33,528 nucleotides of DNA from Cardiobacteriaceae bacterium (GCA_017484165.1 JAFUTP010000022.1:1-33528); one strand, 5' to 3'; shown: positions 8,521 through 18,608, counted from the first letter of the stretch. Made by a program: numbers and translations. Notes: generated by a model not told the origin, from the sequence alone.

Positions 8521-9669
8521 TTACCCTTTCAACATCTCTGCCTTATCTGTTTTTTCCCAGGAAAATTCTGGCAACTCGCGTCCGAAATGTCCGTATGCGG
8601 CAGTATTTGAATAAATCGGTCGGATTAAATCTAACATTTCGATAATACCGAATGGTGTTAAATCGAAAGTTTTGTTAATTTTTGCGACGATTTCCTCATC
8701 TGGAATTTTTCCTGTTCCGAAAGAATTGAGCATTACCGAAGTCGGTTCTGCCACTCCGATAGCGTAAGAAATTTGCACTTCACATTTATCGGCAAGCCCT
8801 GCGGCAACGACATTTTTTGCAACATATCTTGCAGCATAAGCAGCACTTCTATCTACTTTACTCGGATCTTTTCCTGAAAATGCACCGCCACCGTGATGCG
8901 CGCTACCGCCGTAAGTATCGACAATAATTTTCCGCCCCGTCAAACCGCAATCTCCAACTGGACCGCCGATGACGAATTTTCCCGTCGGATTGATGTGATA
9001 TTTCGTATTTTTATCCAACCATTCAGCAGGCAAAACTTTATCGATAATCAGCTCTCGAACGGCTTCGTGCAAATCTTTTTGGCTAATCTCTGGATCGTGC
9101 TGCGTTGATAAAACTACCGTATCAATGCCGATAATTTTTTCATCTTCATACTTAAAAGTAATTTGACTTTTCGCATCTGGACGCAGCCACGGCAAAATTT
9201 TGTCTTTACGCAGCTGCGCTTGCCGTTCCACCAAGCGGTGAGCAAACAATATCGGAGCGGGCATTAAAACTTCGGTTTCACGGCAAGCATAGCCGAACAT
9301 CAACCCCTGATCTCCTGCGCCCTGACGGCGTTTTTCTTCTCTATCAACACCTTGGGCAATATCCGCCGACTGCTTACCGATAGCGTTGAGCACGGCACAA
9401 GTTCTACCGTCAAAACCGACTTCTGAACTGTTGTAACCGATACTTGCGATTTTTTCCCGCACGATTTCCTCTAAATCCACCCAAGCTTCGGTCGAAACCT
9501 CGCCAGCGACGATAACCATTCCTGTTTTAATCAAGGTTTCGCAAGCAACGCGAGCGTTTTTATCTTTCTCAATAATCGCATCCAACACCGCATCGGATAT
9601 TTGATCGGCGATTTTGTCGGGATGTCCTTCTGATACGGATTCGGAGGTAAATAAATAGCGATTTGTCAT
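8521..9669 (-). CDS. metK: S-adenosylmethionine synthetase
   Basis: MetK makes S-adenosylmethionine from methionine and ATP, releasing phosphate and pyrophosphate. The protein has 382 residues, close to the family norm. All main signatures are present: [19 protein letters not shown] at the N-terminus (substrate and Mg binding), [12 protein letters not shown] in the middle, and [19 protein letters not shown], the phosphate-binding and K-site region. It begins 23 nt after the secA stop with ribosome site AAGG, so it probably shares the secA transcript. There is no room for a SAM riboswitch between the two genes. Confidence 0.98.
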   Translation of the reverse strand: MTNRYLFTSESVSEGHPDKIADQISDAVLDAIIEKDKNARVACETLIKTGMVIVAGEVSTEAWVDLEEIVREKIASIGYNSSEVGFDGRTCAVLNAIGKQSADIAQGVDREEKRRQGAGDQGLMFGYACRETEVLMPAPILFAHRLVERQAQLRKDKILPWLRPDAKSQITFKYEDEKIIGIDTVVLSTQHDPEISQKDLHEAVRELIIDKVLPAEWLDKNTKYHINPTGKFVIGGPVGDCGLTGRKIIVDTYGGSAHHGGGAFSGKDPSKVDRSAAYAARYVAKNVVAAGLADKCEVQISYAIGVAEPTSVMLNSFGTGKIPDEEIVAKINKTFDLTPFGIIEMLDLIRPIYSNTAAYGHFGRELPEFSWEKTDKAEMLKG

Positions 9670-9692
9670 TATTTTTTCCCTTCAATCAAAAC

Positions 9693-12416
9693 TTAAATCT
9701 TTCCGTGGCAATCTTTGAACTTCTGACCGCTACCGCAAGGACAAGGATCATTTCTTGCGACATTGGCAAAAGCGGGATTTTCACGCATAGGTTTTTGTTC
9801 GTTTTCGTCTTCTGATTTTTGGCTATCGTTTTCATCAGTCGAGCGCGCTTCACCGTTGTTATGAATAGCTTCATCGATTGAAATTCCTTCTGGATTTGAA
9901 CCGTCTGGTTCTTCGCCCTGCCCTTCTGGCATCTCAAACGCTATCCGCACCAAATTCGCGATGATTTGGTTTTGCATACTTTTCAGAAGTTCGCTGAATA
10001 ATTCGAAACTTTCCCGTTGATACTCCCGTTTTGGATCTTTTTGCGCCCGCGAGCGTAACCAAATCGACTGACGGAGCATATCCATCGTCGCGAGATGATT
10101 TTTCCATTGCTCATCGATAACTTGCAGAGAAATAAATTTTTCTGCCCAATCCATCGGTTCTTTACCGTAAGTTTTACGCTTAAAGTTGTCGTAAGCCACT
10201 AGCGCATTGGTTAATTCCTCGGCAAGCTGCTCGGTGGTGTATTCAGGATTTTTTTCTAATACCTCTTTAATGTCGAGCTTGATGAGGAAATTCGTCTCCA
10301 ATGCTTTTTCTAATCCCGCAATATCCCAAGCTTGCCGCACTTCTTCTGCGGGACAAAATCTATCGGTCATTCGATAAACAACTTCACCGCGCATATCGGC
10401 AATCATCGCGTTAATTTCGGCTGCATCCATAATTTCCGTGCGCTGACGGTAAATAACCTTTCTTTGCTCATTGGCAACATCGTCATATTCCAGCAGATGC
10501 TTGCGCGCATCGAAGTTATGCGCTTCTACTTTGCGTTGTGCGCCTTCGATTTGCCGTGAAACCATTTTGCTTTCGATGGCATCTTTGCTATTCATACCGA
10601 GTTTGCTCATCATTGCAGCCATTTTGTCGCCTGCAAAAATCCGCACCAAGTTATCGTCGAGCGCGACATAAAAACGGCTTGAACCTGGGTCGCCTTGCCG
10701 TCCTGAACGACCGCGCAACTGATTGTCAATCCGACGCGATTCGTGGCGTTCCGCACCGATAACATGTAAGCCGCCAGCACGAATTACCGCATCGTGGCGT
10801 TCTTGCCATTGGGCGGTTACCGCTGATTTTTGAATATCGTCCGCTTTTTCGCCGAGCGCAGCCAATTCCGCTTTTAAGTTACCGCCCAAGACGATATCGG
10901 TTCCGCGTCCTGCCATATTTGTCGCGATAGTTACCGTTGCTGGTCTGCCAGCGTTGGCAATAATTTCCGCCTCCCGTTGATGCTGCTTTGCATTCAATAC
11001 TTCGTGCTTAATTTCTGCTTGTTTGAGCAATTTTGAAATCGTTTCAGAACTTTCAATCGAAGCCGTTCCCACCAAAACTGGCTGACCTTTCGCTTGACAT
11101 TCCTTAATTTCCGCGATGATTGCTTGATATTTACCGTCTTGATTGAGATAAATTCGGTCGGTATGGTCAATTCTGGCAACGGGTTTATTAGTCGGAATAA
11201 CTACCGTTTCTAAACCGTAAATTTCCTGAAATTCAAACGCTTCGGTATCCGCCGTCCCAGTCATACCAGCAAGTTTGCCGTAAAGACGGAAAAAGTTTTG
11301 ATAAGTAATCGATGCCAGAGTTTGGCTTTCTTGCTTGACAGGCACGCCTTCTTTGATTTCGATTGCCTGATGCAAACCATCTGACCAGCGTCTGCCTTCC
11401 ATTGTCCGTCCCGTAAATTCATCGACGATGACAACTTCATAATCCTTGACAATGTAATCAACATCTTTATGGAATAAATAATGCGCCCGCAAACAAGCGG
11501 TTAAATGATGGAAAACACCGATATTTTTCGCGCTATAAATCCCTTCGCCAGCGGTAATAATTCCGCTATCAATCAGGAGTTTTTCAACTTTATCGTGCCC
11601 CGTTTCGGTAAGCGAAACTTGCTTGGTTTTTTCATCAACGGAAAAATCGCCTTCCCCGTCTTTTTCCTCTTGCTTAACCAATTGCGGCACAAGTTCGTTC
11701 AAGCGGTAATAAAGTTCGGTGTTATCGTCAGCTTGTCCCGAAATAATCAGCGGTGTGCGCGCCTCATCAATCAAAATTGAATCCACCTCATCGACAATCG
11801 CAAAATTCAGCTGCCGTTGCAAGCGTTCTTCGGGCTCGATTGCCATATTGGTGCGCAGATAATCAAAACCGAATTCGTTGTTTGTGCCGTAAGTAATATC
11901 GGCGCGATATGCCTTTTGCTTTTCTGGAACTGGCATTCCAGAGACAATCACCCCAACCGATAATCCGAGAAAGTTATAAAGCGGTTTCAAATCGTGAGCA
12001 TCACGCATCGCCAGATAATCATTCACCGTAACAACATGCACACCTTTCCAATCAAGTGCATTCAAATAAACCGCCAGAGTCGCAACCAGAGTTTTACCTT
12101 CACCCGTGCGCATTTCGGCAATTTTTCCTTCGTGCAAAACCATTCCGCCGATAAGTTGCACATCGTAAATCCGCATTCCTAGCGTTCTTTTACCCGCTTC
12201 CCGCACTACCGCAAATGCCTCGATGAGCAACTCATCCAAACTCGCACCTTTACTAATTCTTTCGCGAAATTCACGAGTTTTTGCCGCCAATGCCTTGTCA
12301 TCCAAAGCTTCCATCGACTTTTCAAGCGCATTGATTTTTTCGACTTTTTTCGACAATTGTTTAATCAATCGTTCATTGCGAGAACCGAACATTGCGGTTG
12401 CGAGTTTATTGAGCAT
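9693..12416 (-). CDS. secA: Preprotein translocase ATPase SecA
   Basis: SecA is the ATPase that pushes proteins through SecYEG. The start chosen (MLNKLATAMFGSRNER) follows an AGGA site and gives 907 residues, the usual size; an extra 12 residues upstream (from 12452) are in frame but not family-like. The Walker A is at about 105-109 (GEGKT), DEVD at about 209-212, and GGLHVIGAERHESRRIDNQLRGRSGRQGDPG marks the second nucleotide domain (described here in two parts: GGLHVIGAERHES, then RRIDNQLRGRSGRQGDPG). The C-terminal zinc motif has C892, C894, C903 and H904, which binds SecB and ribosomes. metK follows 23 nt later. Confidence 0.98.
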   Translation of the reverse strand: MLNKLATAMFGSRNERLIKQLSKKVEKINALEKSMEALDDKALAAKTREFRERISKGASLDELLIEAFAVVREAGKRTLGMRIYDVQLIGGMVLHEGKIAEMRTGEGKTLVATLAVYLNALDWKGVHVVTVNDYLAMRDAHDLKPLYNFLGLSVGVIVSGMPVPEKQKAYRADITYGTNNEFGFDYLRTNMAIEPEERLQRQLNFAIVDEVDSILIDEARTPLIISGQADDNTELYYRLNELVPQLVKQEEKDGEGDFSVDEKTKQVSLTETGHDKVEKLLIDSGIITAGEGIYSAKNIGVFHHLTACLRAHYLFHKDVDYIVKDYEVVIVDEFTGRTMEGRRWSDGLHQAIEIKEGVPVKQESQTLASITYQNFFRLYGKLAGMTGTADTEAFEFQEIYGLETVVIPTNKPVARIDHTDRIYLNQDGKYQAIIAEIKECQAKGQPVLVGTASIESSETISKLLKQAEIKHEVLNAKQHQREAEIIANAGRPATVTIATNMAGRGTDIVLGGNLKAELAALGEKADDIQKSAVTAQWQERHDAVIRAGGLHVIGAERHESRRIDNQLRGRSGRQGDPGSSRFYVALDDNLVRIFAGDKMAAMMSKLGMNSKDAIESKMVSRQIEGAQRKVEAHNFDARKHLLEYDDVANEQRKVIYRQRTEIMDAAEINAMIADMRGEVVYRMTDRFCPAEEVRQAWDIAGLEKALETNFLIKLDIKEVLEKNPEYTTEQLAEELTNALVAYDNFKRKTYGKEPMDWAEKFISLQVIDEQWKNHLATMDMLRQSIWLRSRAQKDPKREYQRESFELFSELLKSMQNQIIANLVRIAFEMPEGQGEEPDGSNPEGISIDEAIHNNGEARSTDENDSQKSEDENEQKPMRENPAFANVARNDPCPCGSGQKFKDCHGKI

Positions 12417-12444
12417 ATGTAAATCCTGTTTATTCTTAAAAATA

Positions 12445-12462
12445 ACCGCCAATGTTAGCGGT
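12445..12462 (-). promoter_or_regulatory. Small hairpin in the secA leader
   Basis: On the minus strand ACCGC pairs with GCGGT over an 8-nt loop and is followed by TATTTTTAAG, ending about 28 nt before the secA start. The shape is that of a weak terminator, so it could attenuate secA transcription. The stem has only five pairs and may be chance. Confidence 0.25.
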
Positions 12463-12518
12463 ATGCCCGTATCTTTTGGGTTTATTTACTAAAACTTCAA
12501 GTCTTACCTTTCATAGAC

Positions 12519-12637
12519 GGGCACATCTAAATTTAGGCTTAGTTCTATTTTTACATCGTCATCCTGAATGCCGCGAAGGATCTTCCGATAGAGATTTTTC
12601 GCCTACGGCTCAAAATGACGATTTTTTAGACACGCCC
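12519..12637 (+). repeat. Interspersed repeat (MITE-like), copy A1, 119 bp
   Basis: This copy begins GGGCACATCTAAATTTAGG and ends TTTTTTAGACACGCCC, giving imperfect terminal inverted repeats. It is flanked on both sides by AGAC (12515-12518 and 12638-12641), an apparent 4-bp target duplication. Inside, CGTCATCCTGA and TCAAAATGACG form a nested inverted repeat. It is in the opposite orientation to copies B and C. It has no coding capacity. Confidence 0.75.
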
Positions 12638-12641
12638 AGAC

Positions 12642-12732
12642 TAGTTCTAGTTTTTCCACCTCGTCATCTTGAGCGCAGCGAAGGATGACGAGACTAAAAC
12701 GAATAGAACTCATCCTAAATTTAGATGCGCCC
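12642..12732 (+). repeat. Rearranged part-copy A2 of the interspersed repeat
   Basis: This stretch carries the L-end half of the element twice in opposite orientation: TAGTTCTAG...CTCGTCATCTTGAGCGC and, inverted, GGATGACGAG...TAGAACTCATCC, ending CCTAAATTTAGATGCGCCC. The outer end matches the outer end of copy A1 in inverted sense (19-bp arms with one mismatch), so A1 plus A2 can also be seen as one 214-bp palindrome-like composite. A left terminus of its own is missing. Confidence 0.6.
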
Positions 12733-12782
12733 TACTTTCATTCCACTTCTTTTTTGCATATTTTCATAATTATTTCTTATAA

Positions 12783-12802
12783 CCGTAGTTACGAACATAC
12801 GG
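12783..12802 (+). promoter_or_regulatory. Hairpin upstream of the symporter gene
   Basis: CCGTAGTT at 12783-12790 can pair with AAC-A-TACGG up to 12802, with one bulged A and a 3-nt loop. It lies 41 bp before the symporter start. It may be an operator or leader hairpin. No repressor is identified and the site could be accidental. Confidence 0.25.
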
Positions 12803-12842
12803 CTAATATTTACCATCTTTCAACGCCAATTTAGGAATTTTT

Positions 12843-14105
12843 ATGTGTGCAAAACATTCATTACAAGAAAATAACCGCAATACCGTGATTATTTGGTTTG
12901 CGGCGATGTTTTTAGGTTTCACTCTTGGGTTTATAAATTTACCCTTTTTACAGGAATTTTTTAACCTCATCGCTAAAATTTTTACCAGACTATTTCAATT
13001 TATTGCCATTCCCGTAATTGCTATTGCGGTTATCGGCACGCTTGCGGATTTAGCGGATAAAAAAGGGACGAGTAAAATTTTCAGCCGCACGATTTTTTAC
13101 ACTCTTTCTACTACTTTCGCCGCGGCAATTGTTGCACTCTTACTATTTATTATCATATCTCCCAGTGCAATTTCTGGCGTAAATGCCAATATTTCCGACA
13201 TACCTGTTAGCACAGAAAAATTAAGCTATTCTGAGCATTTTATTTCCATCATTCCTAATAATATTTTGCAGCCTTTCCTCTCTGGAAATGTCCTCTCCGT
13301 ATTATTAGTTGCATTTGCTATTGGCTTATCGCTTGCATTTATGCCGAAGAGTGATAACCGCGAAGTTTTAATAAAAGCCGTTCGCGGAATGCAGGAATTG
13401 CTCTTTACTCTCATCAAGGGTTTAATTTTTATTCTTCCCGTCGGCGTTTTAGCATTTTCTGCCCAGCTCGTCGTAGAACTAAAACAAGGCGCAGCGGTAG
13501 AAGGATTAGCGCAATATACGGCAGTAGTTATAACTAGTAATTTATTGCAATTCTTTGTAGTTTTACCTTTATTTCTACTCGCGAAAAAAATCAATCCCCT
13601 AACCGTAATTAAAGCTATGTCGCCTGCCTTGGCATTTGCGTTTTTCTCGAAAAGTTCCGCTGCCACCTTACCTTTGACCTTATCTTCTGCTGAAAATAAT
13701 CTCAAACTAAACCCGCGCATTGCCCGTTTTGTTCTGCCAATTTGCACCACGATAAATATGAACGGTTGTGCGGCGTTTATTTTGATTACTTCCTTGTTTT
13801 TAATGAAAAATTCAGGGATTGAACTCTCCATCGGCACGATGATTATTTGGGCGTTTATTGCGGTGATTGCAGCGGTTGGAAATGCTGGCGTGCCGATGGG
13901 TTGCTACTTTCTAACGCTATCTTTGATGAGTTCGATGAATGTCAATATTGAAATTATGGCGATTATTCTGCCGATTTATGCCGTCATCGATATGATTGAA
14001 ACGGGAGTGAATGTTTGGAGTGATTCGGTTGTTGCCACGATTACAAATAAAGATTTGGCAAACAAACTTGATGTAAGTGAAATTCAAGAACCGCAAGCGG
14101 CTTGA
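12843..14105 (+). CDS. Dicarboxylate/amino-acid:cation symporter (Glt family)
   Basis: A 420-residue inner-membrane transporter of the glutamate/dicarboxylate:cation family. The N-terminal half is a series of hydrophobic helices. The C-terminal transport core shows the expected landmarks: a serine-rich re-entrant hairpin FFSKSSAATLPLTLS (about residues 268-282), NMNGCA in the seventh helix in place of the commoner NMDG, and GNAGVPMGCYF, the second hairpin. These bind substrate and sodium or protons in relatives. The substrate cannot be told from sequence; glutamate, aspartate, C4-dicarboxylates, serine or cystine are all possible. The start has an AGGA site 6 nt upstream. It is a single-gene unit, convergent with the adhesin gene. 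The 203-codon frame on its other strand is an artefact. Confidence 0.9.
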   Translation: MCAKHSLQENNRNTVIIWFAAMFLGFTLGFINLPFLQEFFNLIAKIFTRLFQFIAIPVIAIAVIGTLADLADKKGTSKIFSRTIFYTLSTTFAAAIVALLLFIIISPSAISGVNANISDIPVSTEKLSYSEHFISIIPNNILQPFLSGNVLSVLLVAFAIGLSLAFMPKSDNREVLIKAVRGMQELLFTLIKGLIFILPVGVLAFSAQLVVELKQGAAVEGLAQYTAVVITSNLLQFFVVLPLFLLAKKINPLTVIKAMSPALAFAFFSKSSAATLPLTLSSAENNLKLNPRIARFVLPICTTINMNGCAAFILITSLFLMKNSGIELSIGTMIIWAFIAVIAAVGNAGVPMGCYFLTLSLMSSMNVNIEIMAIILPIYAVIDMIETGVNVWSDSVVATITNKDLANKLDVSEIQEPQAA

Positions 14106-14146
14106 TTTTTATACTCTTGATAGATAAATCTACACTCTTAATAAAT

Positions 14147-14175
14147 AAAAAGGCGGCTCTTACACCGCCTTTTTT
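14147..14175. terminator. Bidirectional terminator between symporter and adhesin
   Basis: AAAAAGGCGG (14147-14156) pairs with CCGCCTTTTT (14165-14174) over the 8-nt loop CTCTTACA. It has A runs on the left and T runs on the right, so it works for the plus-strand symporter and the minus-strand adhesin alike. Confidence 0.88.
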
Positions 14176-14192
14176 CATCTCTTATATTCTTT

Positions 14193-17100
14193 TTAATACA
14201 AACGCCAACCAATACCAGCTGCAACTCCGTAATGTCCGCGAGAATTTCCCGAACCCGTTGCCTTAAAGCGCCAATTTCCGTTGTCTGACATATGCGAATA
14301 ACCGATGGCATAACCCGTTTCCCCACGGTAACTACCGCCAGAAACCCCCATCACACCTTCACCCGGCAGCGCAGAATGCGGCATTACCGCCGCAGCAATC
14401 GATTGCGCAATACCAGCACTAGCGTGTCTATCAACGGAATCGATGCGTTGATTTATCCGTCCTTCCATCGCCCCCAATGACGGCGCAACCACCGTTCCAA
14501 GCGCATTACGCAATTGTCCGAGATTTACCGCATCACTATCTTCCACCGCATTACCGACATTTGTAACACGATATCCAGCATTATCAAGACCAGTGTCATA
14601 CAAACCAACCCCAGAACCAAGGCTAATACCGTCGGCATTCATCAGCGTCGAACCAGCACTAATTTCTCCGTCCGCACCGAGGGCAATTTGATTATTGAGA
14701 TTAACTTCGTAATTTGTTGTATCACCACTCGCCGACGAAGTAATATTTAAGTTCTTATCTGTATTACTAATCGTTGTAGTTTTGCCGTTTCCACCAGCAT
14801 TTCCGTTAAATCCAATAGTAAATTGACCGTCATTGTTATCTACCGTAATTCCATTTGCACCGACAAAAGATATGCCCTCTCCTAGCTTAATTTGCTTATC
14901 GTTTTTACCGTCAGAAGCCGTCCAATAAGCTTGATTCATAACTTCTGCAACATTAGAAGCGGTAGTTAAATTATCTCCATCAGCCTTAACTTTGCCATCT
15001 TGCGCCGTCAGTTTAGAAGTTTTCACATCAAGTTGATATTCACGGACTAAATCATTATTCAAATCACCGCCCGTAACATCCAGCAATTGACTTTTACTTG
15101 CAAGCTGGGTGTCATAGGCATCGACGGTATATGTATTGTTTTGTCCGACAATTTGAGTATTTTTGCCTTGTTTAACTTCGGTAGGCGTAAGTTTTATACC
15201 GCTAACTGCATTATCGACATATTCCTTGTTTACCAAATCCGTTTTTTCTTCAATCCGTCCTGTGTAAGTCGCAATATCTGCAATTGTCGTATTTCCGCTT
15301 AATTTTGTATTACTTGCGCTTAATTTTTCAGTCTCTACCGTATTAGCATTTACCGTATCAAATGTAACCTTATCCGCCGTAGCAACTGTAATACCACCGT
15401 CGGACGCTGTCAGCACAATGTTAGAGCCTTGCAAAAAATCAGCGGTATTTTTTTCTTTGTCGATATTTTGCGCAACAGTTGTCTGCCCGTTAGCAATAAC
15501 CCGAGTTTGAAAACCTTGCATTGCGGAGTCCAAGTTATTTTGATTTTCATCATCCAAACCGATAAGAAATTCCGTGCCGCCGTTTTGATCATCACTCTTT
15601 TGCTCAATTTTTACCCCTGTTGCAGCAGAAATTTTTAACCCTCCACCATTTTTAATCAGCTTTCTATCCGCGCCTACTACATTATCTCCGCCTGTTACAT
15701 AAAATCCAAGCGATGAAGTTGCATCATTTATCGCATTCGCAGTTTGCAAGCTATCCCAATATTCATCTTGCTTGCCACCTTCAATTTGACCGTTATTTAC
15801 ACGGTGATTGGTCGCTTTATTGAGTGCAAATTCAAAATTACCTTCCGTTTGTTTTAAGGTTAAACCTGAACCCGCTTGCAAAGTTAGAGCATCATTTGCC
15901 TTAATGTCAATTGACTCAAATTTACCGTCAGCAGCCTCATTGCCAGCACCTTTAACCTTCCAAGCAAGTTTCTTGACATATTCTTCATTTACTATCTCGT
16001 GCCCCTTATAAGTTGCAGTGTTAGTTATATTAAGACTGTCTAATGTTTGGCTTTCCTTGGTTTTGAGAGTAATTTCACCGTTATTTTGACTAACTTCTAA
16101 ATTATCCCCAGCCTTAATAGTTACTGTTTTATCTTTACCGACTTTATAAGCCTCTGGTTTTGTGCCTGAAATATTACCGTCAATTGATAAATTAAAACTT
16201 GCGGTTTCCGCACTTTGTTTTACAGCGGCTTGTAACTGCCCGTAATTAACCGCATCAGTGGATTCTGTGCCAGCTGCAACATTGATAATCTTGTTACCAC
16301 CGTTATTCAATCCTTCTTTATTGATTACAACGGGATTATTACCATTAGTGAATGTAATACTTCCTGCATCAGTAAAAGATAAGTTATCAGCAAGCGAAAT
16401 GTCATAGTTATCACCGCTCTTGGCAACAATAATATTTCCCGTTTTTTCCGTCAAAGTAGTAATAGTGTTGGTATCGGTAGTTTGGGCAATTTCATACTCT
16501 TCGCCGTTATAGGTGATGCCTGTAACTTTGCCGTTTTCAATTTTTGCCCCAGACACATCAGCTTTATATGTAACACTGTTATTCTCATATTCAACCGTCA
16601 TTCCCCTGCCAGCTGCAAAATTAACCTTATTATCTTTTTGGTTGACATATTGCTTTTTATCTCCGCCAACTTGCAACTCCCAACCGCTATTTAGCAAATC
16701 TTGCATACTGGCAGCTTGGTTAGGATAAAAATTACCGCTTGCATCAATGGCTTTACCGCTTTCGTCAATATGCGCTGCAAGTCCGTCAATTTTTCCGCTA
16801 TTGCCGTCAAAAGCAAGACCATTGTTTGACAATGTGCTATTTCCAACCGTCAAAGAACCGTCATTACCAAGATTGACCGCATTATTCAAACTAACAGCAA
16901 TTTTTTTATCCCCCGCGCTGCCATCAATGCTCTTAACCGTAATATTCTTATCACCTGCAAAATTAACGGTTTCCCCAAAATCAGGGGAAATAAGCGCGCT
17001 GTCAGTGCCATTAGCTTGGAACTTAATCGGCTGCATTTGTTCTTTCAAGCCATCAGTATTTAAGCTAATTACATAATCTTCATATTTCTTGCTAGTGTCA

Positions 17101-18527
17101 TTCCAGTCGCCACCTGAAATTTCAATTAAACCGTTATTACTTTTGTTCAAAGCAGCGGTTTCGACTTTGATTTTTGATGTATTTTCTGTTGTATCAACAA
17201 GTATTTTGCTGTTTTGTCCGTCTATAAAATCAAGCGTAGAAGCATTTCGGACAGTTGTTTTGTCATCACCGTTATTCTTCAAATTCCAAGCTACATCATT
17301 AGCAATCTTGGCAGCATCATTTGCGGTAATTAGTTTTGCTTGTTCTGAATTTGCAATCTGCGCTTTACCATCTGAATAAAACAGATTATTACCAGTTAAA
17401 TCGGCAGTATCTACCGCAAATTCAAAAACACCGTCATTGCGTTCAATGCTTATATTGCCAGCGTCTTTTCCTTTGAAAACAACATCTTTGCCCGCGGAAA
17501 CTTTGTAACCGCTGTCGGTTGCTGATGTTTTCGCCGTCCAGTAAGCACCGTCTGCAACTGCTTTTAATTGTGCGACATTTACCGCATCGCTATCTTCACT
17601 ACCGGCCGCAACTCCAATAATTTGCCGAGTGCCATAACTAGAACCCACCGAAACTGCCGCCAAACCTGATGTCCAAGCAACGCCCGAACCTGCATTTCCC
17701 AGCGGATTTCTACCAGTTACGCCAGTATTACGATCTGCAACACTACCCGAACCGATTGCAACTGCATTTTGAACGGTAGTTTTCCCAGCTAATGCAATGG
17801 AATTTTTAGCCTCTGCACTAACATTTCCCCCAGCTACCGCAAAGCTTTCTTCTGAATGAACTTCTGAATCTTTACCCAAAGCAACGGAATCATCAGCTGC
17901 TACCCAAGCTTTCCAGCCCATCGCAATTGAGTTTTGTCCCACATCCTTACTACCATAGTCAGTCTCCGTATTTGCTGTATCTATTGCATCCCAGTTGGTT
18001 TTTAGTTTATTTTGAACAACCTGTCCGCCTGCGGCAGCAAATGAATTGTTGGCATAAGCAAAGGAATTGTGGTTAAAAACAGCAGAATCTTCTCCATCGG
18101 CATAAGAAAATCTACCAGTAGCAAAAGAAGTTTTTCCGTTTGCTATTGCACTTCTACCAATAGCTATGGAATCTTCTCCATTAGCTCGACTCTGATTACC
18201 AAAAGCCGTGGAGTTTTTTCCATTTGCCTGGTTCTTAAAGCCAAAAGCAGTTGTATTTACTGCACATTCAGAACTAGAACCACCAGCTGAATTACCATAG
18301 CCCCAAACGGTAGCTCTATCATTGCAAACTTTATTGTTGCTTTCTGCATTTATGTTGTTATTCCAGCTTGCAGCACCAATTTGTGCATTCTTTGTATATT
18401 GATTGTTTGCAGTTATTCCACTTGGTGCTTGAGCATTTGCCGTAATTTGTGTTACACAAGACAGCACACCAAGCGTTAGAAGTAATCTTTTGCTTTTTAT
18501 TGTTGCGGTAGTGTTTTTTGCGTTCAT
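14193..18527 (-). CDS. Trimeric autotransporter adhesin (YadA/Hia-like)
   Basis: The protein has 1444 residues. The start MNAKNTTATI is chosen because GAGG lies 6-7 nt before it; an ATG four codons earlier has no ribosome site. A signal peptide spans about 1-32 (ending TANA). Residues around 60-290 form a YadA-type head of 14-residue repeats (NSTAFG, DSIAIG, NSIAMG, DSVALG). Neck and stalk modules follow, marked by AAGSEDSDAVNVAQL, AAGTESTDAVNYGQL and the last, NVGNAVEDSDAVNLGQL. The final 90 or so residues are the YadA membrane anchor, from MEGRINQRIDSVDRHASAG to the C-terminal GIGWRLY. Such proteins trimerise in the outer membrane and bind host matrix or cells. The ligand cannot be predicted. 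The gene is followed by a terminator, and its upstream region suggests phase variation. Confidence 0.95.
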   Translation of the reverse strand: MNAKNTTATIKSKRLLLTLGVLSCVTQITANAQAPSGITANNQYTKNAQIGAASWNNNINAESNNKVCNDRATVWGYGNSAGGSSSECAVNTTAFGFKNQANGKNSTAFGNQSRANGEDSIAIGRSAIANGKTSFATGRFSYADGEDSAVFNHNSFAYANNSFAAAGGQVVQNKLKTNWDAIDTANTETDYGSKDVGQNSIAMGWKAWVAADDSVALGKDSEVHSEESFAVAGGNVSAEAKNSIALAGKTTVQNAVAIGSGSVADRNTGVTGRNPLGNAGSGVAWTSGLAAVSVGSSYGTRQIIGVAAGSEDSDAVNVAQLKAVADGAYWTAKTSATDSGYKVSAGKDVVFKGKDAGNISIERNDGVFEFAVDTADLTGNNLFYSDGKAQIANSEQAKLITANDAAKIANDVAWNLKNNGDDKTTVRNASTLDFIDGQNSKILVDTTENTSKIKVETAALNKSNNGLIEISGGDWNDTSKKYEDYVISLNTDGLKEQMQPIKFQANGTDSALISPDFGETVNFAGDKNITVKSIDGSAGDKKIAVSLNNAVNLGNDGSLTVGNSTLSNNGLAFDGNSGKIDGLAAHIDESGKAIDASGNFYPNQAASMQDLLNSGWELQVGGDKKQYVNQKDNKVNFAAGRGMTVEYENNSVTYKADVSGAKIENGKVTGITYNGEEYEIAQTTDTNTITTLTEKTGNIIVAKSGDNYDISLADNLSFTDAGSITFTNGNNPVVINKEGLNNGGNKIINVAAGTESTDAVNYGQLQAAVKQSAETASFNLSIDGNISGTKPEAYKVGKDKTVTIKAGDNLEVSQNNGEITLKTKESQTLDSLNITNTATYKGHEIVNEEYVKKLAWKVKGAGNEAADGKFESIDIKANDALTLQAGSGLTLKQTEGNFEFALNKATNHRVNNGQIEGGKQDEYWDSLQTANAINDATSSLGFYVTGGDNVVGADRKLIKNGGGLKISAATGVKIEQKSDDQNGGTEFLIGLDDENQNNLDSAMQGFQTRVIANGQTTVAQNIDKEKNTADFLQGSNIVLTASDGGITVATADKVTFDTVNANTVETEKLSASNTKLSGNTTIADIATYTGRIEEKTDLVNKEYVDNAVSGIKLTPTEVKQGKNTQIVGQNNTYTVDAYDTQLASKSQLLDVTGGDLNNDLVREYQLDVKTSKLTAQDGKVKADGDNLTTASNVAEVMNQAYWTASDGKNDKQIKLGEGISFVGANGITVDNNDGQFTIGFNGNAGGNGKTTTISNTDKNLNITSSASGDTTNYEVNLNNQIALGADGEISAGSTLMNADGISLGSGVGLYDTGLDNAGYRVTNVGNAVEDSDAVNLGQLRNALGTVVAPSLGAMEGRINQRIDSVDRHASAGIAQSIAAAVMPHSALPGEGVMGVSGGSYRGETGYAIGYSHMSDNGNWRFKATGSGNSRGHYGVAAGIGWRLY

Positions 18528-18608
18528 TTCATACCTCATTTTTGTGGAAAATAGAAAATTCGCTTAACAGAAAAGCTTTCCTGATGGAAAAATTGCAATT
18601 TGCAAATG

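Larger units (their letters stand above)
12417..12842. other. 426-bp intergenic region between divergent secA and symporter
   Basis: This gap must carry the promoters of both divergent genes. It holds one complete copy (12519-12637) and one rearranged part-copy (12642-12732) of an interspersed repeat described separately. A small hairpin lies in the secA leader and another before the symporter. Short open frames here run through the repeat and do not look like genes. Confidence 0.8.

Noticed and set aside
13226-13837. Open frame of 203 codons antisense to the symporter
   Set aside because: It is long but mirrors the symporter codon pattern, has no ribosome site, and its composition does not look like a real protein. 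The symporter in this place has clear family motifs.
14193-18527. Repetitive units of the adhesin as a possible CRISPR or tandem DNA repeat
   Set aside because: The repeats are at protein level (head and stalk modules) and diverged in DNA; there are no regularly spaced identical repeats anywhere in the window.
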